Origin: Macrocystis pyrifera
Taxonomy: Eukaryota; Sar; Phaeophyceae; Laminariales; Laminariaceae
Assembly (NCBI GenBank): GCA_031763025.1
Contig: JASSKH010000016.1
Location: 6,625,054-6,689,053, forward strand
Reading direction: 5' to 3'
DNA length: 64,000 bases
In this document: piece by piece, positions 1 through 54,908 of the stretch
Layout of the letters: each line of letters starts with the position of its first letter
Numbering within the stretch: the stretch's first letter is position 1
The notes under the pieces: model-generated
Told to the model about the DNA's origin: nothing
Database searches by the model: none
What the model saw: only the letters and a program-made list of their open reading frames with translations
Translations under genes and position numbers: made by a program

Positions 1-768
1 CCGACGGATACATATTCATGGATACACATGTGTGTGCTGTGGATACCGTGGATACGTTGTGCCGTTGTGCGAAAAGGTTTGTAAAGGCATGGCAGGGGTT
101 AAACAAAGGGGGAGTCAGTACTGGGACGCAACCACCGCTGACACTGTGTCCTGGTTCCCGGTTCCCGGAGTGGCCGCACAGTAGAAGTAGGAGATATTCG
201 CGCGTCTGAAGCGACTCTTGCGTTTCGCGGGCTGTGATTGTTGGGGCGCTGGGGCTGCCGGATGCTCAATTGGTGCTCACAGATTCGGCGATAAATTTGA
301 AATCAGGTGCGCTTTCCCTCCCTACGTATCAGGCGTCTTTATACAGCAGCAGTACCAGGTACCCTGGGTAGTTTCAGGGGCACTGATGATGCTGCTGCAG
401 TGCAGGTCGAGAAGTTGAGGACAGAGAAGGCCCGTCGCGACCAGAATCCCACGCGATGGTTCTTGCTCGTTGTTAGCATGCAGAGTCGACGATAAGGCAG
501 GCAGTTTTTGTAAGCTTGGCGTTGTCTGGCTCCTATTCTTTGTTTTCAAATTTTCAAATGAACGCTCTTCCTTCTCGTGCTCTTCTTACCTTCTCGTACG
601 AGTACTATTAATACTATTAATAACTTTAACTTACGAGTACCCGGTAAAGCACCAGAGCACACAGCAGCACACGTTTTATGTCGTGTGTCGTGTGTTGATG
701 CTGCTCGTACCTGCCATCGTGCGAGGCGTGCTGCTACATAATATCACCCGTATCATATATCACTTCTG

Positions 769-842
769 TCTGTGGTCAGAAATATAAGGGTATTTTATAC
801 ATCAATATTAATATTGAACGGACCTTACATTTCCGTCCGGAG
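769..842. mobile_element. Family C hairpin element
   Basis: CTGTGGTCAGAAATATAAGG faces CCTTACATTTCCGTCCGGAG; a 74-bp hairpin. Its loop holds AATATTAATATT. Confidence 0.55.
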
Positions 843-870
843 TGGCATACCCGAAACTACAGTACCAGGT

Positions 871-976
871 ATTAACGAACAGGTACGAGTACGTACACCA
901 TTGGAGAATACTCGTACAGCAGTATTAACGAACAGGTACGAGTACGTACACCATTCGAGAATACTCGTACAGCAGC
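871..976. repeat. Tandem duplication, 53-bp unit twice
   Basis: ATTAACGAACAGGTACGAGT...GTACAGCAGT repeated with a single difference. Confidence 0.9.
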
Positions 977-1092
977 TGGTATACCCTGGGTACTCTGGGT
1001 ACCCCCCAAGTATACCCTGAGTATGTATTGATATTCCCTCGGGTATAGCTGGCTGGTATACCCTCGGGTATATTGTATACCCTCGTATGTAC

Positions 1093-1308
1093 TATTACGG
1101 GGGACCATAGTAAATAGGACCAAATATTGTTATTACGGGGGTCCATAGTTAATAGGACCTATGGCATACATAAAAACCTATATATTTGACTATTTTTACT
1201 AACAAAATTTGGTCTCATTAACTATGGATCCCCGTAATAGTAAAAATAGGGAAATATATAGGTGTTTGGGTGTACCGTAGGTCCTATTTACATTGGTCCT
1301 CCGTAATA
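1093..1308. mobile_element. Family A element interrupted by a second family A copy
   Basis: Outer copy of the 108-bp family A element, split by an inner copy at 1131-1239 in opposite orientation. Family A is a miniature inverted-repeat element: ends read TATTACGGGGGTCCATAG and its reverse complement, about 28 bp long; the core is AT-rich with TACATAAAAACCTATATAT and TTTTTACTAACAATATTTGG. Removing the inner copy and one TA restores the core TTGTTAGTAAAAA, so the target site is TA. No coding capacity. The TA target and short size point to a Tc1/mariner-type transposase supplied in trans. Confidence 0.92.
1131..1239. mobile_element. Family A element, inner copy of a nest
   Basis: Complete 109-bp copy with both termini. 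It sits at the TA of TTGTTAGT in the outer copy. Confidence 0.92.
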
Positions 1309-2048
1309 CCCTCGGGTAGTAGCCGTCATTCCGTCTATTATTGCTTGCCAGGTATTACGTACCATATGCAGGTCATATCGTGATGATGTTCTCACAGTAG
1401 CTCACTTCCCTGAAATCCTGCCTGTGGTCACCAAACAGGCTGTAACAAAATGCATCTCTTATGGCAGAAAACAAACAAATACGAAACAGTTCGCACGGCA
1501 GTACCATAGCAGTCCGTAGAGGGAAACGGCGCTAACGAACTGTGGTTTACCATCCCGTATCACTTGCAACCAAGCAACACCAGGAACATATCAATGGTAA
1601 TACATGTACACTAGAAAAAAATAAAAGGAAAAAAACCAACACGAAGAGGGAACGGAAGGGAGAAAAAATAAAATGAAGCTAAAAACCAAAAGGAAGAGAA
1701 ACGAAGCAAGTATAAATGCGCTCATTGCGCAGACCGAGTCCCGAGGACAAGGATGCTGTTTGCTGCTGCGATTTGTCCTGATGGACTTAACTTAAGGACG
1801 TCACAAGAAGACCAGACGAAAGGCAAGAAGGCAAGAAGAGGGTAGAGACAAAGAGCTAACAACATACCAAAAAACGATCAGTCCTATGTCCAGTTGGTGG
1901 GTCAGGGACGACACAACCGACACAAAGAGGACAGAGACATACGGACTAAGGGGGGGGCTAAAAATAATCGGAAAAAAAGGTAGAATAACAAAGGGTCCCA
2001 CAAATATAACAACAATGTGACGCGGTCGATGCAGAATGGCAGGGTACA

Positions 2049-2090
<42 letters not shown>
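2049..2090. repeat. Poly-G tract of 42
   Basis: Uninterrupted G run between GGGTACA and TACCATC. Proline/glycine frames across it are artefacts. Confidence 0.95.
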
Positions 2091-2091
<1 letters not shown>

Positions 2092-2256
2092 ACCATCGGC
2101 GTTAGCAGGGAATAGGGCATAACAACAAACAAACACGAAAATAAGCAAATAAAACAGGGATTGTAACACAGTGTTAGGCAGTAGTCACTGGGCGTCTCAG
2201 CTAGAAAGACGGCCAGCGTCCATTTTCGGCGGGTGCCCTTCACTTTCTTGACCGGC

Positions 2257-3293
2257 CTAGCTGCTGCTGCTGCGCCTCCTTCGACGCGGCTCCTCTCCCC
2301 CCCCCCCCCCCCCCCGGGGCCTGGGCCCAACGACGTTGAATAAGTCGCTGCGCATTTTTGTACCTGAAGCTCGTTTTGCTAGATTCTCCTCCTCCTTGAC
2401 GAACCATCGCTTCGTGTACTGCTCTGCCGCTCCTTCAACACGTCTGAACCACTTGCCCGATTTCTTCGCTGCCAACGTCCATTGCTTCTCTTCGATGGGC
2501 AAGTTAAACAACGATAGGTCGCGTTCGAAACAACCCATCCGGTCCTGCTCTTGCCCTTCCAAGTAACCCTTTTCCCCCCTCCAGTTCCCCAAACATCATT
2601 CGTTTGGGTAGTCTCTCGTTACCCGTACGAGCCACTAGACCCCGCGGAAATCATCCTCCGCTTTCGCACCGTCGTCTGTACGTTCTCGCAGCCAGTCTTG
2701 GCCAGTACGTCTGTATTTGAAAGCACATGGTAGCCGTCGCGAGGTTTATTATTCCATCCGATGCAGTGGAGGAGCAATCGGTGGTGAGCTCTCCGCAATA
2801 TGGCGAGATGGGCCACGGTGGGGCTACACGTGACACACCCGTATGGCATGGTCTCCATTCCCTCGCCTTTGAGCTTCCGTGCTTTGGGCCGGAGCGGTGC
2901 GATGGGCTGGTCGTACGGTGGCAAACGATACCGTCTGAAGCGTAGGTTGGCCCGCAGCACGCGCCGGTTGATTTCAGCAGTAAGGTCGGCGTTCTCGTAC
3001 ACAGCAGTTGCCCCAAGGTAAACTAAACTTGGTGGTTTGTTTGTACACCTGGCCGGCTGCCTCAGCGACGAAAGTGCCCCTGTCCATACGCTTTCGTCAT
3101 CAGATACATGGTCTCCGTCTTGGCTTCCGAAGCTGTCATTCCGAACGAACCGTACTCTGAAACGATACCTGCCATCATCTTCGCAAGGCTGTTTCTCGAT
3201 CTGGAAACGATGCCCGCGTCATCTGCATACAGCACTCCCCAGATCGGTTGCGGCTCCGCCACGGTCTCCTGGGGTTTATCACGCCACGCCCCT

Positions 3294-3334
<41 letters not shown>

Positions 3335-4925
3335 CGCCTTCTCATCTTTCACCTTGGTGCACACCATATAGTTTACCACATCTGAACTGGCGCTAAACCG
3401 CTCCACCGCCACACCATACCAGTACGGCAGTAATGAACATAATTGAACAACAATGGTGCGAGCACGCATCCTCTCCGTAGACCCTGCCCCGTGTTGAACC
3501 AGTCTGAATATTCGCGTTCGTCCGTCCGGATGTGCGCACGCATTCCATCGTGGAAGTGGCGAATGACCGCGAGCATATTTGGTGGTGCGCCGAACCGAGT
3601 GAGCACGGTCCACAGGAGAGTCCGGGTCGACTGAATCGTATGCCTTGGCGAGGTCGACGGAACACATGTAAAGAGGGGGGTGCTCTTCTTTCGTGTCAAG
3701 TGGTGAAGTGGTCGAACCCCGAAAATCATATTAATCGCCGACCGTTGCGGTCTGAAGCCGCACTGCTCCTCTGGTAATATATCCTCCCGTTCGCAGTAAT
3801 TGCTGAGGCGTTTGGCGATCTCTGCCTTGAGGAGAGCCTCGCCAGCGTGCGCCACGAGCAATATGCCTCGATTGTTACCGCACTCCGTCCGGTACTTCTT
3901 TTTGGTGCAGCACGATGATGGTGGCGTCTTGCCACTCCTGCGGCACGCCTCCGCCCTGCCATATGGCGACCACTATGGCGTACGGGGGTTACCATCGCGA
4001 TCTCTACCTAAGGCGAGTTTGAGCAGTTCAGCGGGAAGGCTCATCGGGTCCAACAGTTTTCCTGTTTGACATGCTCTTGATGGTTTCCTCCACCTCAAAG
4101 ATCGAAGCTAAATCATCGAGAGGTGTGCGCGGGGGGCATACCTTCAGCTCTTCGACGATACTCGGGTCGAGCGTTGGCGACTCCGTGTTGAGCAAAGAGC
4201 TGAACAACTGTGCCCACCGATCGCTAATGAGCCCCATGTCACGAAGCAAGCTGCCCTCTGCGTCCTTCATGTATTGAGAGCTACACGATTTCTTCCCCTC
4301 GAAATATATCCCCTCGAGGTGCTTGTATAAACCAGATTGGTCGCCATCTTTGAGGCGTACCTCAAGTTGACGGACGAAGTCCTCGAAGGACCTCTGCACA
4401 GCTTCGATCCTCACGCGCCTTAGGCGTTTCCCAGCTGCTTTCAGGGACTTCCTTTGGTTGCTGCTGCTTGGATCCGCTCGCAATAGCTCTCTCGCGGCTT
4501 CCCTTTCTTGCCACGCCGCAAGCATTTCCGCCCTCGTTTCCTCGCTAGCACACCACCCCGCCGGTCCTTGACCGCGCGTTGCACGTTACGCGATGTTAGT
4601 GACAGTCGACAGCATCGCTTCGGCGAACACCATTCCCGTACCATCCACATCCGTGCCAGGGGGCAGGGGTGTGAATTTTCTCAGTGAAGGCTCTCCGCAG
4701 TTGGGGGCTTGCCATCAGTTGTTGCAGGTCGACTGCCCGTCTGCCCTTCATCTCTCGCTTGCGGTGTTCAGGGGTAAAGCGTCCAAGCAGCCGGATGTCT
4801 GCTGTGACCAGGTTGTGATCTGATTCAACTTTCGCTAGGGGAGGTCGGAGCACAGCGACATTTCGTACGAGTCGTCTGGTCTGGTTGAACCGTATAACAC
4901 GCAAGATAACACCCCCCTCCAATGC
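2257..4925 (-). mobile_element. Decayed 5'-truncated LINE (non-LTR retrotransposon)
   Basis: Read 3' to 5' on the plus strand. The end of an AP-type endonuclease (SDHNLVTADIRLLGRFTP) lies near 4823; a helical linker ending in IKSMSNRKTVGPDE at 4525-4030; reverse-transcriptase segments [31 protein letters not shown] (motif A, 3660), [16 protein letters not shown] (motif B) and YADDAG (motif C, 3229-3212); then a C-terminal region YENADLTAEINRRVLRANLR at 3002-2619 and a basic tail to 2257. The pieces sit in at least four frames, so it is broken. The endonuclease start is missing at about 4925, typical 5' truncation. Poly-C tracts at 3297-3333 and 2297-2315 interrupt it. Confidence 0.88.
3297..3333. 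repeat. Poly-C tract inside the LINE reverse transcriptase
   Basis: About 37 C between the segments coding KVKDEKAR and WRDKPQETV, where relatives would have continuous protein; it must have arisen after the LINE landed. Confidence 0.9.
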
Positions 4926-4977
4926 GGCGAATCTCCCCAGCGGAGTTTCTCCAAGGCAACGGAGGCACGCACGGCGG

Positions 4978-5125
4978 AAAATGATGGCTTTGGAAATATC
5001 TCGACGAGATGTCTCCGTGCCGTAATAGACGCATCGCTCGGCGTTTGCACCTTCCCAATTGCCGAGAAAATCAACCTCGAAATCCGTCCCGAGGGTGTGT
5101 GTGTTATCGTGCGTGCTATGTGCCA
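4978..5125 (+). repeat. Family I dispersed repeat
   Basis: AAAATGATGGCTTTGGAAAT to GTGTGTTATCGTGCGTGC, matched by 63695-63840 and, more weakly, by 50160-50270 and 58060-58150 (reverse). Confidence 0.55.
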
Positions 5126-5433
5126 GACACGGTATGTATAGATGGACACAAAACTCCCACTACTATTGCGAGGGAAGAACATACTGGCACAGCAGTAATC
5201 AGGACCAATTATGCTGAGTAAAAACACTGGAATATATACAGGTTTTCGTCTACATGATGGGTTCTGATTTGCTATGCCCCCCCCCGTAAATACGTACGTA
5301 AGGGCTTGTACGGGTGTCCCTCGGGTAAACCCTGAATCTGTGTATCGGTTCGGGTATGACACACAAGCCACACGAGTAGAGCCGTATGTATATGCTACTA
5401 CTTTGTGAACCCTTTTGGGACCCGGGTATATCT

Positions 5434-5506
5434 CTCTGGACGGAAATACAAGGATATTTTAGGCGTAAATATGATCACTAAATGATCCTTATATTTATGG
5501 CCAGAG
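5434..5506. mobile_element. Family C hairpin element
   Basis: CTCTGGACGGAAATACAAGG faces CCTTATATTTATGGCCAGAG; about the same length as the copy at 769. Confidence 0.6.
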
Positions 5507-5523
5507 TGATATTCTGGTAGTAG

Positions 5524-5632
5524 TGTTACGGGAGACCATAGTAAATAGGACCTACGGTACACACAAAAGCCTGTATATTTACCTATTTTTACTAACCATG
5601 TTTGGTCTTATTTTCTATGGCCCCCCGTAATA
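5524..5632. mobile_element. Family A element
   Basis: Full length; the left end has drifted (GTTACGGGAGACC), the right end CCCCCCGTAATA is good. Confidence 0.85.
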
Positions 5633-5727
5633 TGAATACTGCACTCGTATACACTGCTGCACGCTCTTCCTAGCACGCTGACCAAGACCGCACTTTTACT
5701 CGTCGTTCTTTAGGCCGCCACGGGTAG

Positions 5728-5838
5728 TATTACGAGGGACCATAGTAAATAGGACCAAATATTGTCAGTAAAAACAGGTAAATATATAGTTTTTTTTGTG
5801 TGTACCGTGGGTCCTATTTACTATGGTCCCCCGTGATA
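5728..5838. mobile_element. Family A element
   Basis: Full length, opposite orientation to the copy at 5524. It directly precedes a family E element. Confidence 0.85.
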
Positions 5839-5843
5839 GTAGC

Positions 5844-6029
5844 TAGCCCCTCTGTGGTGCCGGTTGAGTATTGCCGACTGCCCGCTACAGATTGTGCCTG
5901 GGGAATCGCTTGGCACAGATGGGATGAGCCAGTGTGGTAGTGTGCGGAATAATTAATGCCGGTTGCCGCTGTATGTATTGCCGGTATTGTTATTGGCTGG
6001 CGCATACATACCGGCACTATAGAGGGACT
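5844..6029. mobile_element. Family E inverted-repeat element (reverse orientation)
   Basis: About 190 bp. The end CCGGCACTATAGAGGGACT matches the ends at 45030 and 22724. The interior has GGCACAGATGGGATGAGCCA and ATTAATGCCGGTTGCCGC. Confidence 0.7.
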
Positions 6030-6264
6030 GGCACTACACTACTACTGCTGTAGAGCTGTGAGTTGAGTTGGATAAAAGTCGCCAGCTAGGTATCAGTCGG
6101 CCCCGCCGTGCGCGCTCGTATTTCGTACTTGTTTGTTTTCTCCCGTCGAGATGTTTTTTTGCTACGAGTATCCAGCCTGCCTTTGTGACCGCAGAGCGGA
6201 TTTCAGGAAAGTGAGCTACGTGATGTGAGAACATCATCATCGTCTCATGCTGTACCAGAGGAGT

Positions 6265-6373
6265 TATTACGGAGGAACGTAGTAAATAACACCTACGGTA
6301 CACACTAAAACCTATATATTTCCCTGTTTTTACTCACAAAATTTGGTCCCGTTTACCATGGTCCCCCGTAATA
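6265..6373. mobile_element. Family A element
   Basis: Full length with a diverged left repeat (GGAGGAACGTAGTAAATAAC) and an intact right end. Confidence 0.85.
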
Positions 6374-6779
6374 GTTGCTGCGGTGCCAACTATCCGACTT
6401 TTTTGGGGTTTTCTAGTTTGTGAAACGCGTCTTTGCTACGGGGATGCATCTTCCCCCTGAGCCCGCTCGCTCAGAAGAGAGGGAGAGAGCGAGCTGCGAG
6501 GTCTACTGCAACTCATCGAGCATCAAAACCCATCTCCACCGACGGTGCCGGCGCCGATGGCTGTGCCGGAGGCCGTTGGCGCTTCATGTACAATATATAT
6601 TTTTTGTATATAAAATGGAGCCGAATAGAGCGTCAGCCAACTATCATAGTCAACCTACAGTATGTCAGCGAGTTGGCTGGCGCCGGCTGATAGCTAGCCT
6701 GGGAGTCTAGCCCCTCGCAGCCCTAACGATTGCTGTGCTGTGCTGCGCTACTACCACTGCTGTACTGTACTGTGCTGTA

Positions 6780-7015
6780 CTGTACTATACAGTTATACAG
6801 TACTGTGTTGTGCTGTGCTGTGCTGTGCTGTGCTGTGCTGTGCTGTGCTGTGCTGTGCTGTGCTGTGCTGTGCTGTGCTGTGCTGTGCTGTGCTGTGCTG
6901 TGCTGTGCTGTGCTGTACGGTACTGTACTTTACGGTACTGTACGGTACTGTGCTGTGCTGTGCTGTGCTGTGCTGTACTGTACGGTACTATACGGTACTG
7001 TACGGTACTGAGGCG
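6780..7015. repeat. (TGCTG)n pentanucleotide array
   Basis: Nearly perfect TGCTG units to about 6915, then TACGG/TACTG variants. All frames are open because the unit lacks stops; not coding. Confidence 0.95.
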
Positions 7016-7079
7016 TGTTAAGATATAAGGTGGCGTTTTGTTTTGCCTAAATTTTTTATGACTCGCGGCGCCCCTTGGC

Positions 7080-7278
7080 CCTTATTTAGGACTGCAGGCA
7101 GTCCCGTTTTGGGGATAAACCACTCAAGTTCTAAGCAGTTGGTCGCCCCCAAAAAGTACAGCCGCGATCCTAAAAAGGGTTGACCTGAGGTTGTTAGTTC
7201 TGGGGGTAAACCACTCAAAATTCTGAGCAGTTTGTCCCCCCTAAAGTAGAACTGCTGTCCTTAACTAAAAAGGGTTCA
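7080..7278. repeat. Family B palindromic element, two half-copies
   Basis: Family B has a core of GCAGTCCCGTTTTGGGGACA facing its inverted copy TTTGTCCCCAAAACGGGACT, often with CCTTTT/AAAAGGGTT at the edges: a roughly 90-bp hairpin without coding capacity. Here two diverged hairpins lie in tandem around AAAAAGGGTTGACC. Confidence 0.7.
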
Positions 7279-7535
7279 CTGAGGAATCGTTCTATTTTTC
7301 GATGTTTACCTATATACGTCATGCATGGTTCATCGGTGTGCGCGTTCGTGGCTATCGAGGCCATGTTATGGGCGGGGTGCAGAGCTTCTCAAGTAAAGAG
7401 CCTCAGAAGGCGGAAATAGGTATGCCCCTATTGTTGCATGCCTCACCATACTACTGCTGTACGTACGTGTGGGTCATACAGCTCCTTACCAGCTCGTATA
7501 CATGACGTGCAGTATTGAGAACCGAAAACCGTATG

Positions 7536-7800
7536 TCGTTTTTTTTTTTTTTTTCGTTTTTTTCCCGACCGAAAAAAGGACCTTTAGTTTCTTTTCTTCT
7601 GTTTATTGGCTAAAAAACCGACCGAAACCGACCGAAAGGTTCTCTCGGTTTTCTCGGCTTTTCTCGGTTTTCCCGGTTTCGGTTTTGCTTGAAAACCCCC
7701 GCGGCCGAAACGGACCGACTTTTGGGTGAAAACCCGAAAAACCGACCGAGTCGTTTTTCGTTTTCTGTTCGCAACACTGATGATGCGTCGAAAATCGGGC
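7536..7800. repeat. Cluster of ACCGA/TCGGT repeats in both orientations
   Basis: TTTTCCCGACCGAAAAAAGG, CTCGGTTTTCTCGGCTTTTC and AAACCCGAAAAACCGACCGA alternate, giving a long imperfect palindrome. Noncoding; open frames across it are low complexity. Confidence 0.5.
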
Positions 7801-7969
7801 TACAAACCCTACCAAAACCCAAGCGAACCGGGCTGCTTGCTTGGTGTGGTGGACGATGCTGCAAACCGTCCTTTTCTTTTAATACTATGGACGCCTTTTG
7901 CCTCTGAAACCCCCCAGGAGTTAATAGACCATAATGTAATCCGGTGTGGGATTCCAGAGGCCACTCATG

Positions 7970-8014
7970 ACCACCACCACCACCACCACCACCACCACCA
8001 CCACCACCACCACG
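7970..8014. repeat. (CCA)n trinucleotide array
   Basis: About 15 perfect units. Confidence 0.95.
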
Positions 8015-8335
8015 GCGCCCCTACGCCCTCCTTACTCTTATTTTATACCGGTATTGTGTTTTGATTGTGTTATTGTTGTTGTTCTCTTCGTTCTGTTTAT
8101 GTTCTGACCCGAGAGAACAGAAGCAGGCGCCGGATACCGACCGCGAAGGGAAAGAAGGGAGAGGATCATCTGGAGGGGAGGGGAGCGAGGGGCGGGGGGG
8201 GGGCGGGGGGGGGAGGGGGAGGGGGGGAGGAGGAGGAGGAGGAGGAGGGAAGGAGGGGGGCACCAGCGGAGAGAGATATTTGCAGACAGTGGCGTTGAGC
8301 GATCGTGCTCGTGCGGGTGGGCAGGGCTGAAGATC

Positions 8336-51613
<43,278 letters not shown>

Positions 51614-52594
51614 TGATCAGACTTGCGGGTTAGGTGGTAGGGATGGATTGCGATGGACTGCTGCTGGAGGAATTGATTCGCATATCCGACAGATCAGATT
51701 ATGAGTTATTAGCAGATCGTGATTTAGATGTGTTGTAGCCAGATGCATCCCCGGTTTTCGTATGGTGTGCACGATCTACGTATATCCTGTTGGCCGGGTG
51801 GGATCTGTATGATATAGCTCTTGAGCACAATTTTCCCCAGGAGTGGGATCTGTATGATACCGCTCTTCTTGCACAACGTATGGTAAGGATCTATCTACGG
51901 TAGATGTTCCCGACGTGTGGAGTGGTTGCGGCTGGTTGTAGCTGTAGCTGTAGCCATGATGGTATGTCATGGCGGGAGGAGCGGATCGCGGTGGTGTCGT
52001 GGAGGAGGTACCGCTGCGGTCATAGTGGTCGGGTTTACGAAGCCAATGACGATCGAGAACTATCGCGATAGGCTGGGGGCTGTTGGGCTTGCAGCTCTCG
52101 TGATGATGGGAACGGACCGCGGTCCGTTCCTCGGTGAACGCAGGGTACGGGGCACTACTTGCTGGCCGTACTCGTGAGACGAAACGGCTTGTACTCGTAC
52201 AGGAGTACCCCAGTACCCCAGTGCACCAGCCTGTACTCGTACACGAGTACCCCAGTGCACCACCGACCGGGGAGTTCCTCGTACGCGTAGACTGTACATA
52301 GCCGACGCGGATGCTTCATCGGGGTAGCGCATCCATTTTTTGTCGGAACTGTTTTTTTTGTGTTTTTGGGTGAGGTATAGAGCACCTCTTGTACGGAAGA
52401 GCCGTGCTATGGCAGGTATTGGGGTTTCCACTGTAGGGCCCAAGCATGTTCCACTGACGGACAGATAGATGACAATCTAGATCATCTAGATCCTAACCTG
52501 CTGTTTTTAGAAGCCTTAAAATGGCAGGTATTGGGGTTACCACTTTCGAGCCCGAGGATCTTTTCACTGATGGAGGGAGCTTCTCCACTGAGGG

Positions 52595-52703
52595 GCTACC
52601 CAACATCTGTGGACGAGATCAGCTACCCAACATCTGTGGAGGCGATCAGCTGCCCAACATCTGTGGATGAGATCAGCTACCCAACATCTTTGGATCAGAT
52701 CAG
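52595..52703. repeat. 27-bp minisatellite, four units
   Basis: CTACCCAACATCTGTGGACG then AGATCAG, four times. Confidence 0.9.
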
Positions 52704-52955
52704 ATGTGTCGATTTTACCAAAATTACAAAATCGTTACGAAGAAAACTAAAATATAATACGTGCCAGATACATGTACCCCATAGGATTGTGAATCAATCA
52801 GACTAGGTTTAAGTTGGTTTGTGTGTGTGTTTTTTTTCTTGGAAAGTCTGTTCCTGTGTCGTTATCAATCGGGCTGGAGTTACCTTACGCTGCTGCAGCT
52901 GACGACGGCTATAAAGGTAATGCTGCTGCTGCTCCTGATGATGTGCTCATGATGC

Positions 52956-53017
52956 TATTACGGGGGGGTCCATAGTAAATAGGACCTATGGTATACATAA
53001 AATCCTATATATTTACC
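52956..53017. mobile_element. Family A element, left half only
   Basis: Ends at TATATTTACCA in the core. Confidence 0.75.
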
Positions 53018-53210
53018 ACTGTGCAAAACCAAATCTTATAGTACCAACACCACAAGAAAAAAGCGGAAATTCTATGGTACGAATACGTGCTTCCTACGTA
53101 CTTTTCTTGATACTTACATTATTAGAACGATAACGGCCCACGTCAACAACGGTGCTGCCGCTTAGCGGCCGGGGTCTCGATCGGACCTCTCTGTATCACC
53201 CTTCGACCTG

Positions 53211-53698
53211 ATGATCAACTCCACCCCAACAGCGGATGGCCAGGTGACGTCGTGGGACGGCATGCTCGTATCATGTACACTCGGACGGCTCACGGATTCA
53301 GCTGGCAACTACACTACCGATTGCCGTGTCGAGGACCATGGCCATATCGAGATAACCGCATCCCAATGTGTGTTGAAACGTTTAGATTTTTTGTGTGATA
53401 TTGCTTCTCGATTCGGACTGCCTGCCTTCTTGTTTCCGTCTTTTCGCTAGAACGCATTTTGCAGAAATGTTGCACGGCGCGTCCAGCCTTTCGAGTTCTG
53501 TGCAGCTACATTTATGGTAACCGTTCGGTCGACAGAGTGTTGTTTACGGGGTACATGTACGTAACGATCATTGGCGAAAAGTCAACTTGTATGCCTTTTG
53601 TCATCTTGGATTTCACTGCGGCGTTTTATTTGGTATGGCTGTGTTCGCGACACGTCGAGGTCATCGCAATCTGCGCGATGCGACTGTGAAGTTATGTT
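53211..53698 (+). other. Small unclassified open frames between the two genes
   Basis: Two consecutive short frames lie in a repeat-poor stretch: 53211-53450 (starts MINSTPTADGQVTSWDGMLV) and 53459-53689. No domain, splice pattern or Kozak context supports them strongly. Recorded because 53030-53810 is one of the few intergenic stretches not made of recognisable repeats. Confidence 0.2.
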
Positions 53699-53817
53699 TT
53701 GTTTTTTTGCTTCGAAATAGCGGCAACTGCAGCCTCTTCAAACAAGTAATATTCTACGTGGCAAATATCGACGTCGCGAAAGAATTTTCATACCTCCGTC
53801 CAACCTTTTTTTGTTAT

Positions 53818-53915
53818 ATGGTAACACCTAGGGAACAGCAGGGCAACCCTTGCCCTGCCCTACTCTTATGGTAAAACCCTAGGGAACAGCGGGGCAACCC
53901 TTGCCCTGCCCTACA
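53818..53915. repeat. Tandem pair carrying a small hairpin
   Basis: ATGGTAACACCTAGGGAACA...GCCCTAC twice, about 51 bp each; CAGGGCAACCCTTGCCCTG pairs with itself. Confidence 0.85.
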
Positions 53916-53919
53916 TAAA

Positions 53920-54038
53920 TGTGTACATAAAAACCTATATATTTACCTATTTTTACTAACGAAATTTGGTCCCGTTAACTATGGACTCCCGTAATAACAA
54001 TATTTGGTCCTATCTACTACAGTATGGTCCCCCGTAAT
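53920..54038. mobile_element. Family A element plus right half of another
   Basis: A left-truncated copy ends at 53996 and is followed directly by ACAATATTTGGTCC, the right part of a second copy, so the junction is again the internal TA. In the second part TACAGTA stands where other copies have TA. Confidence 0.8.
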
Positions 54039-54101
54039 ACTGCTACCGAAACTGATGGTAATATTGATGATATAGTGATGACGATGGCGACGAAAAAAAG
54101 C

Positions 54102-54208
54102 AGAGCCCTTCACGGTCACGACCCGACCCGCGGGCGGGGTCAATTTTTGTTTGTTCTAATCTCACGGGCCGGGTCGGGTCACCCTCGCCCGACCCATGGA
54201 CAGCCCTG
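54102..54208. mobile_element. Family K GGGTC-rich palindromic element, short copy
   Basis: GAGCCCTTCACGGTCACGAC faces CGCCCGACCCATGGACAGCC, with GGGCCGGGTCGGGTC in the middle. Confidence 0.6.
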
Positions 54209-54908
54209 AAAAAGACGATGAACACGCAAAATGAAGCCTTCGATTTATAAGTTTTATGATTAGGGCAATGGCGCCGCTCGCTTATGACGATGCAGTGCCG
54301 CCGCGAAGGACCGTCGCACGTGGGCAAAATTTTACCTCCACACGAGCAAGTTCAAGTCCACCATGTATCGGGCACCTGGTGCTTGTTAGATGGGGCGGCA
54401 GTGGCGCCAAGCATGCCCCTATCGCAGCGCATGACCTCGCCACCCGCGGCGGACGGCCCCAACCCCCTCCCCCATCCCCCCGCCCCTCCAACCCCAGGAG
54501 GGGAGCTGGTCTCGTCTACCCTCTCGAGCTGCCTACCGCGCCCCTTATGGTCGCTCTATACAAAACCTCTGACGCTTGTCTCCCGGTGTTGCTGCTGTTG
54601 CTGCTGTTCAATGCGCTGTTACCACTGCTGACGCTGTTGCTGCTGGCACTGTCGCCGCCGCCGCTGCTGCTGCTGCTGCCTGCCGCTGCTGCTAATCGCC
54701 GCTGCAGCTACCACCGCTACAGCTACTGCCAAAACAGGTCAGCACCCCTTCGTTTCCGTACTCGTCTCGACTGCATCACCACAGGACGCCCGTAGGCAGC
54801 AGCAGTCACCAACTATCTCACGCACTCTCTCGCTCACCCTCCCCCTCGCCCCCTACCTCCCCTTCCCCTCTCCCCTCCACCCCCACCTCCTCCGCCCCGT
54901 TCTCCTCC

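Noticed and set aside
6730-7028. Three overlapping plus-strand frames of 93-97 codons rich in Cys-Ala-Val-Leu
   Set aside because: They are readings of the TGCTG pentamer array, open in every frame.
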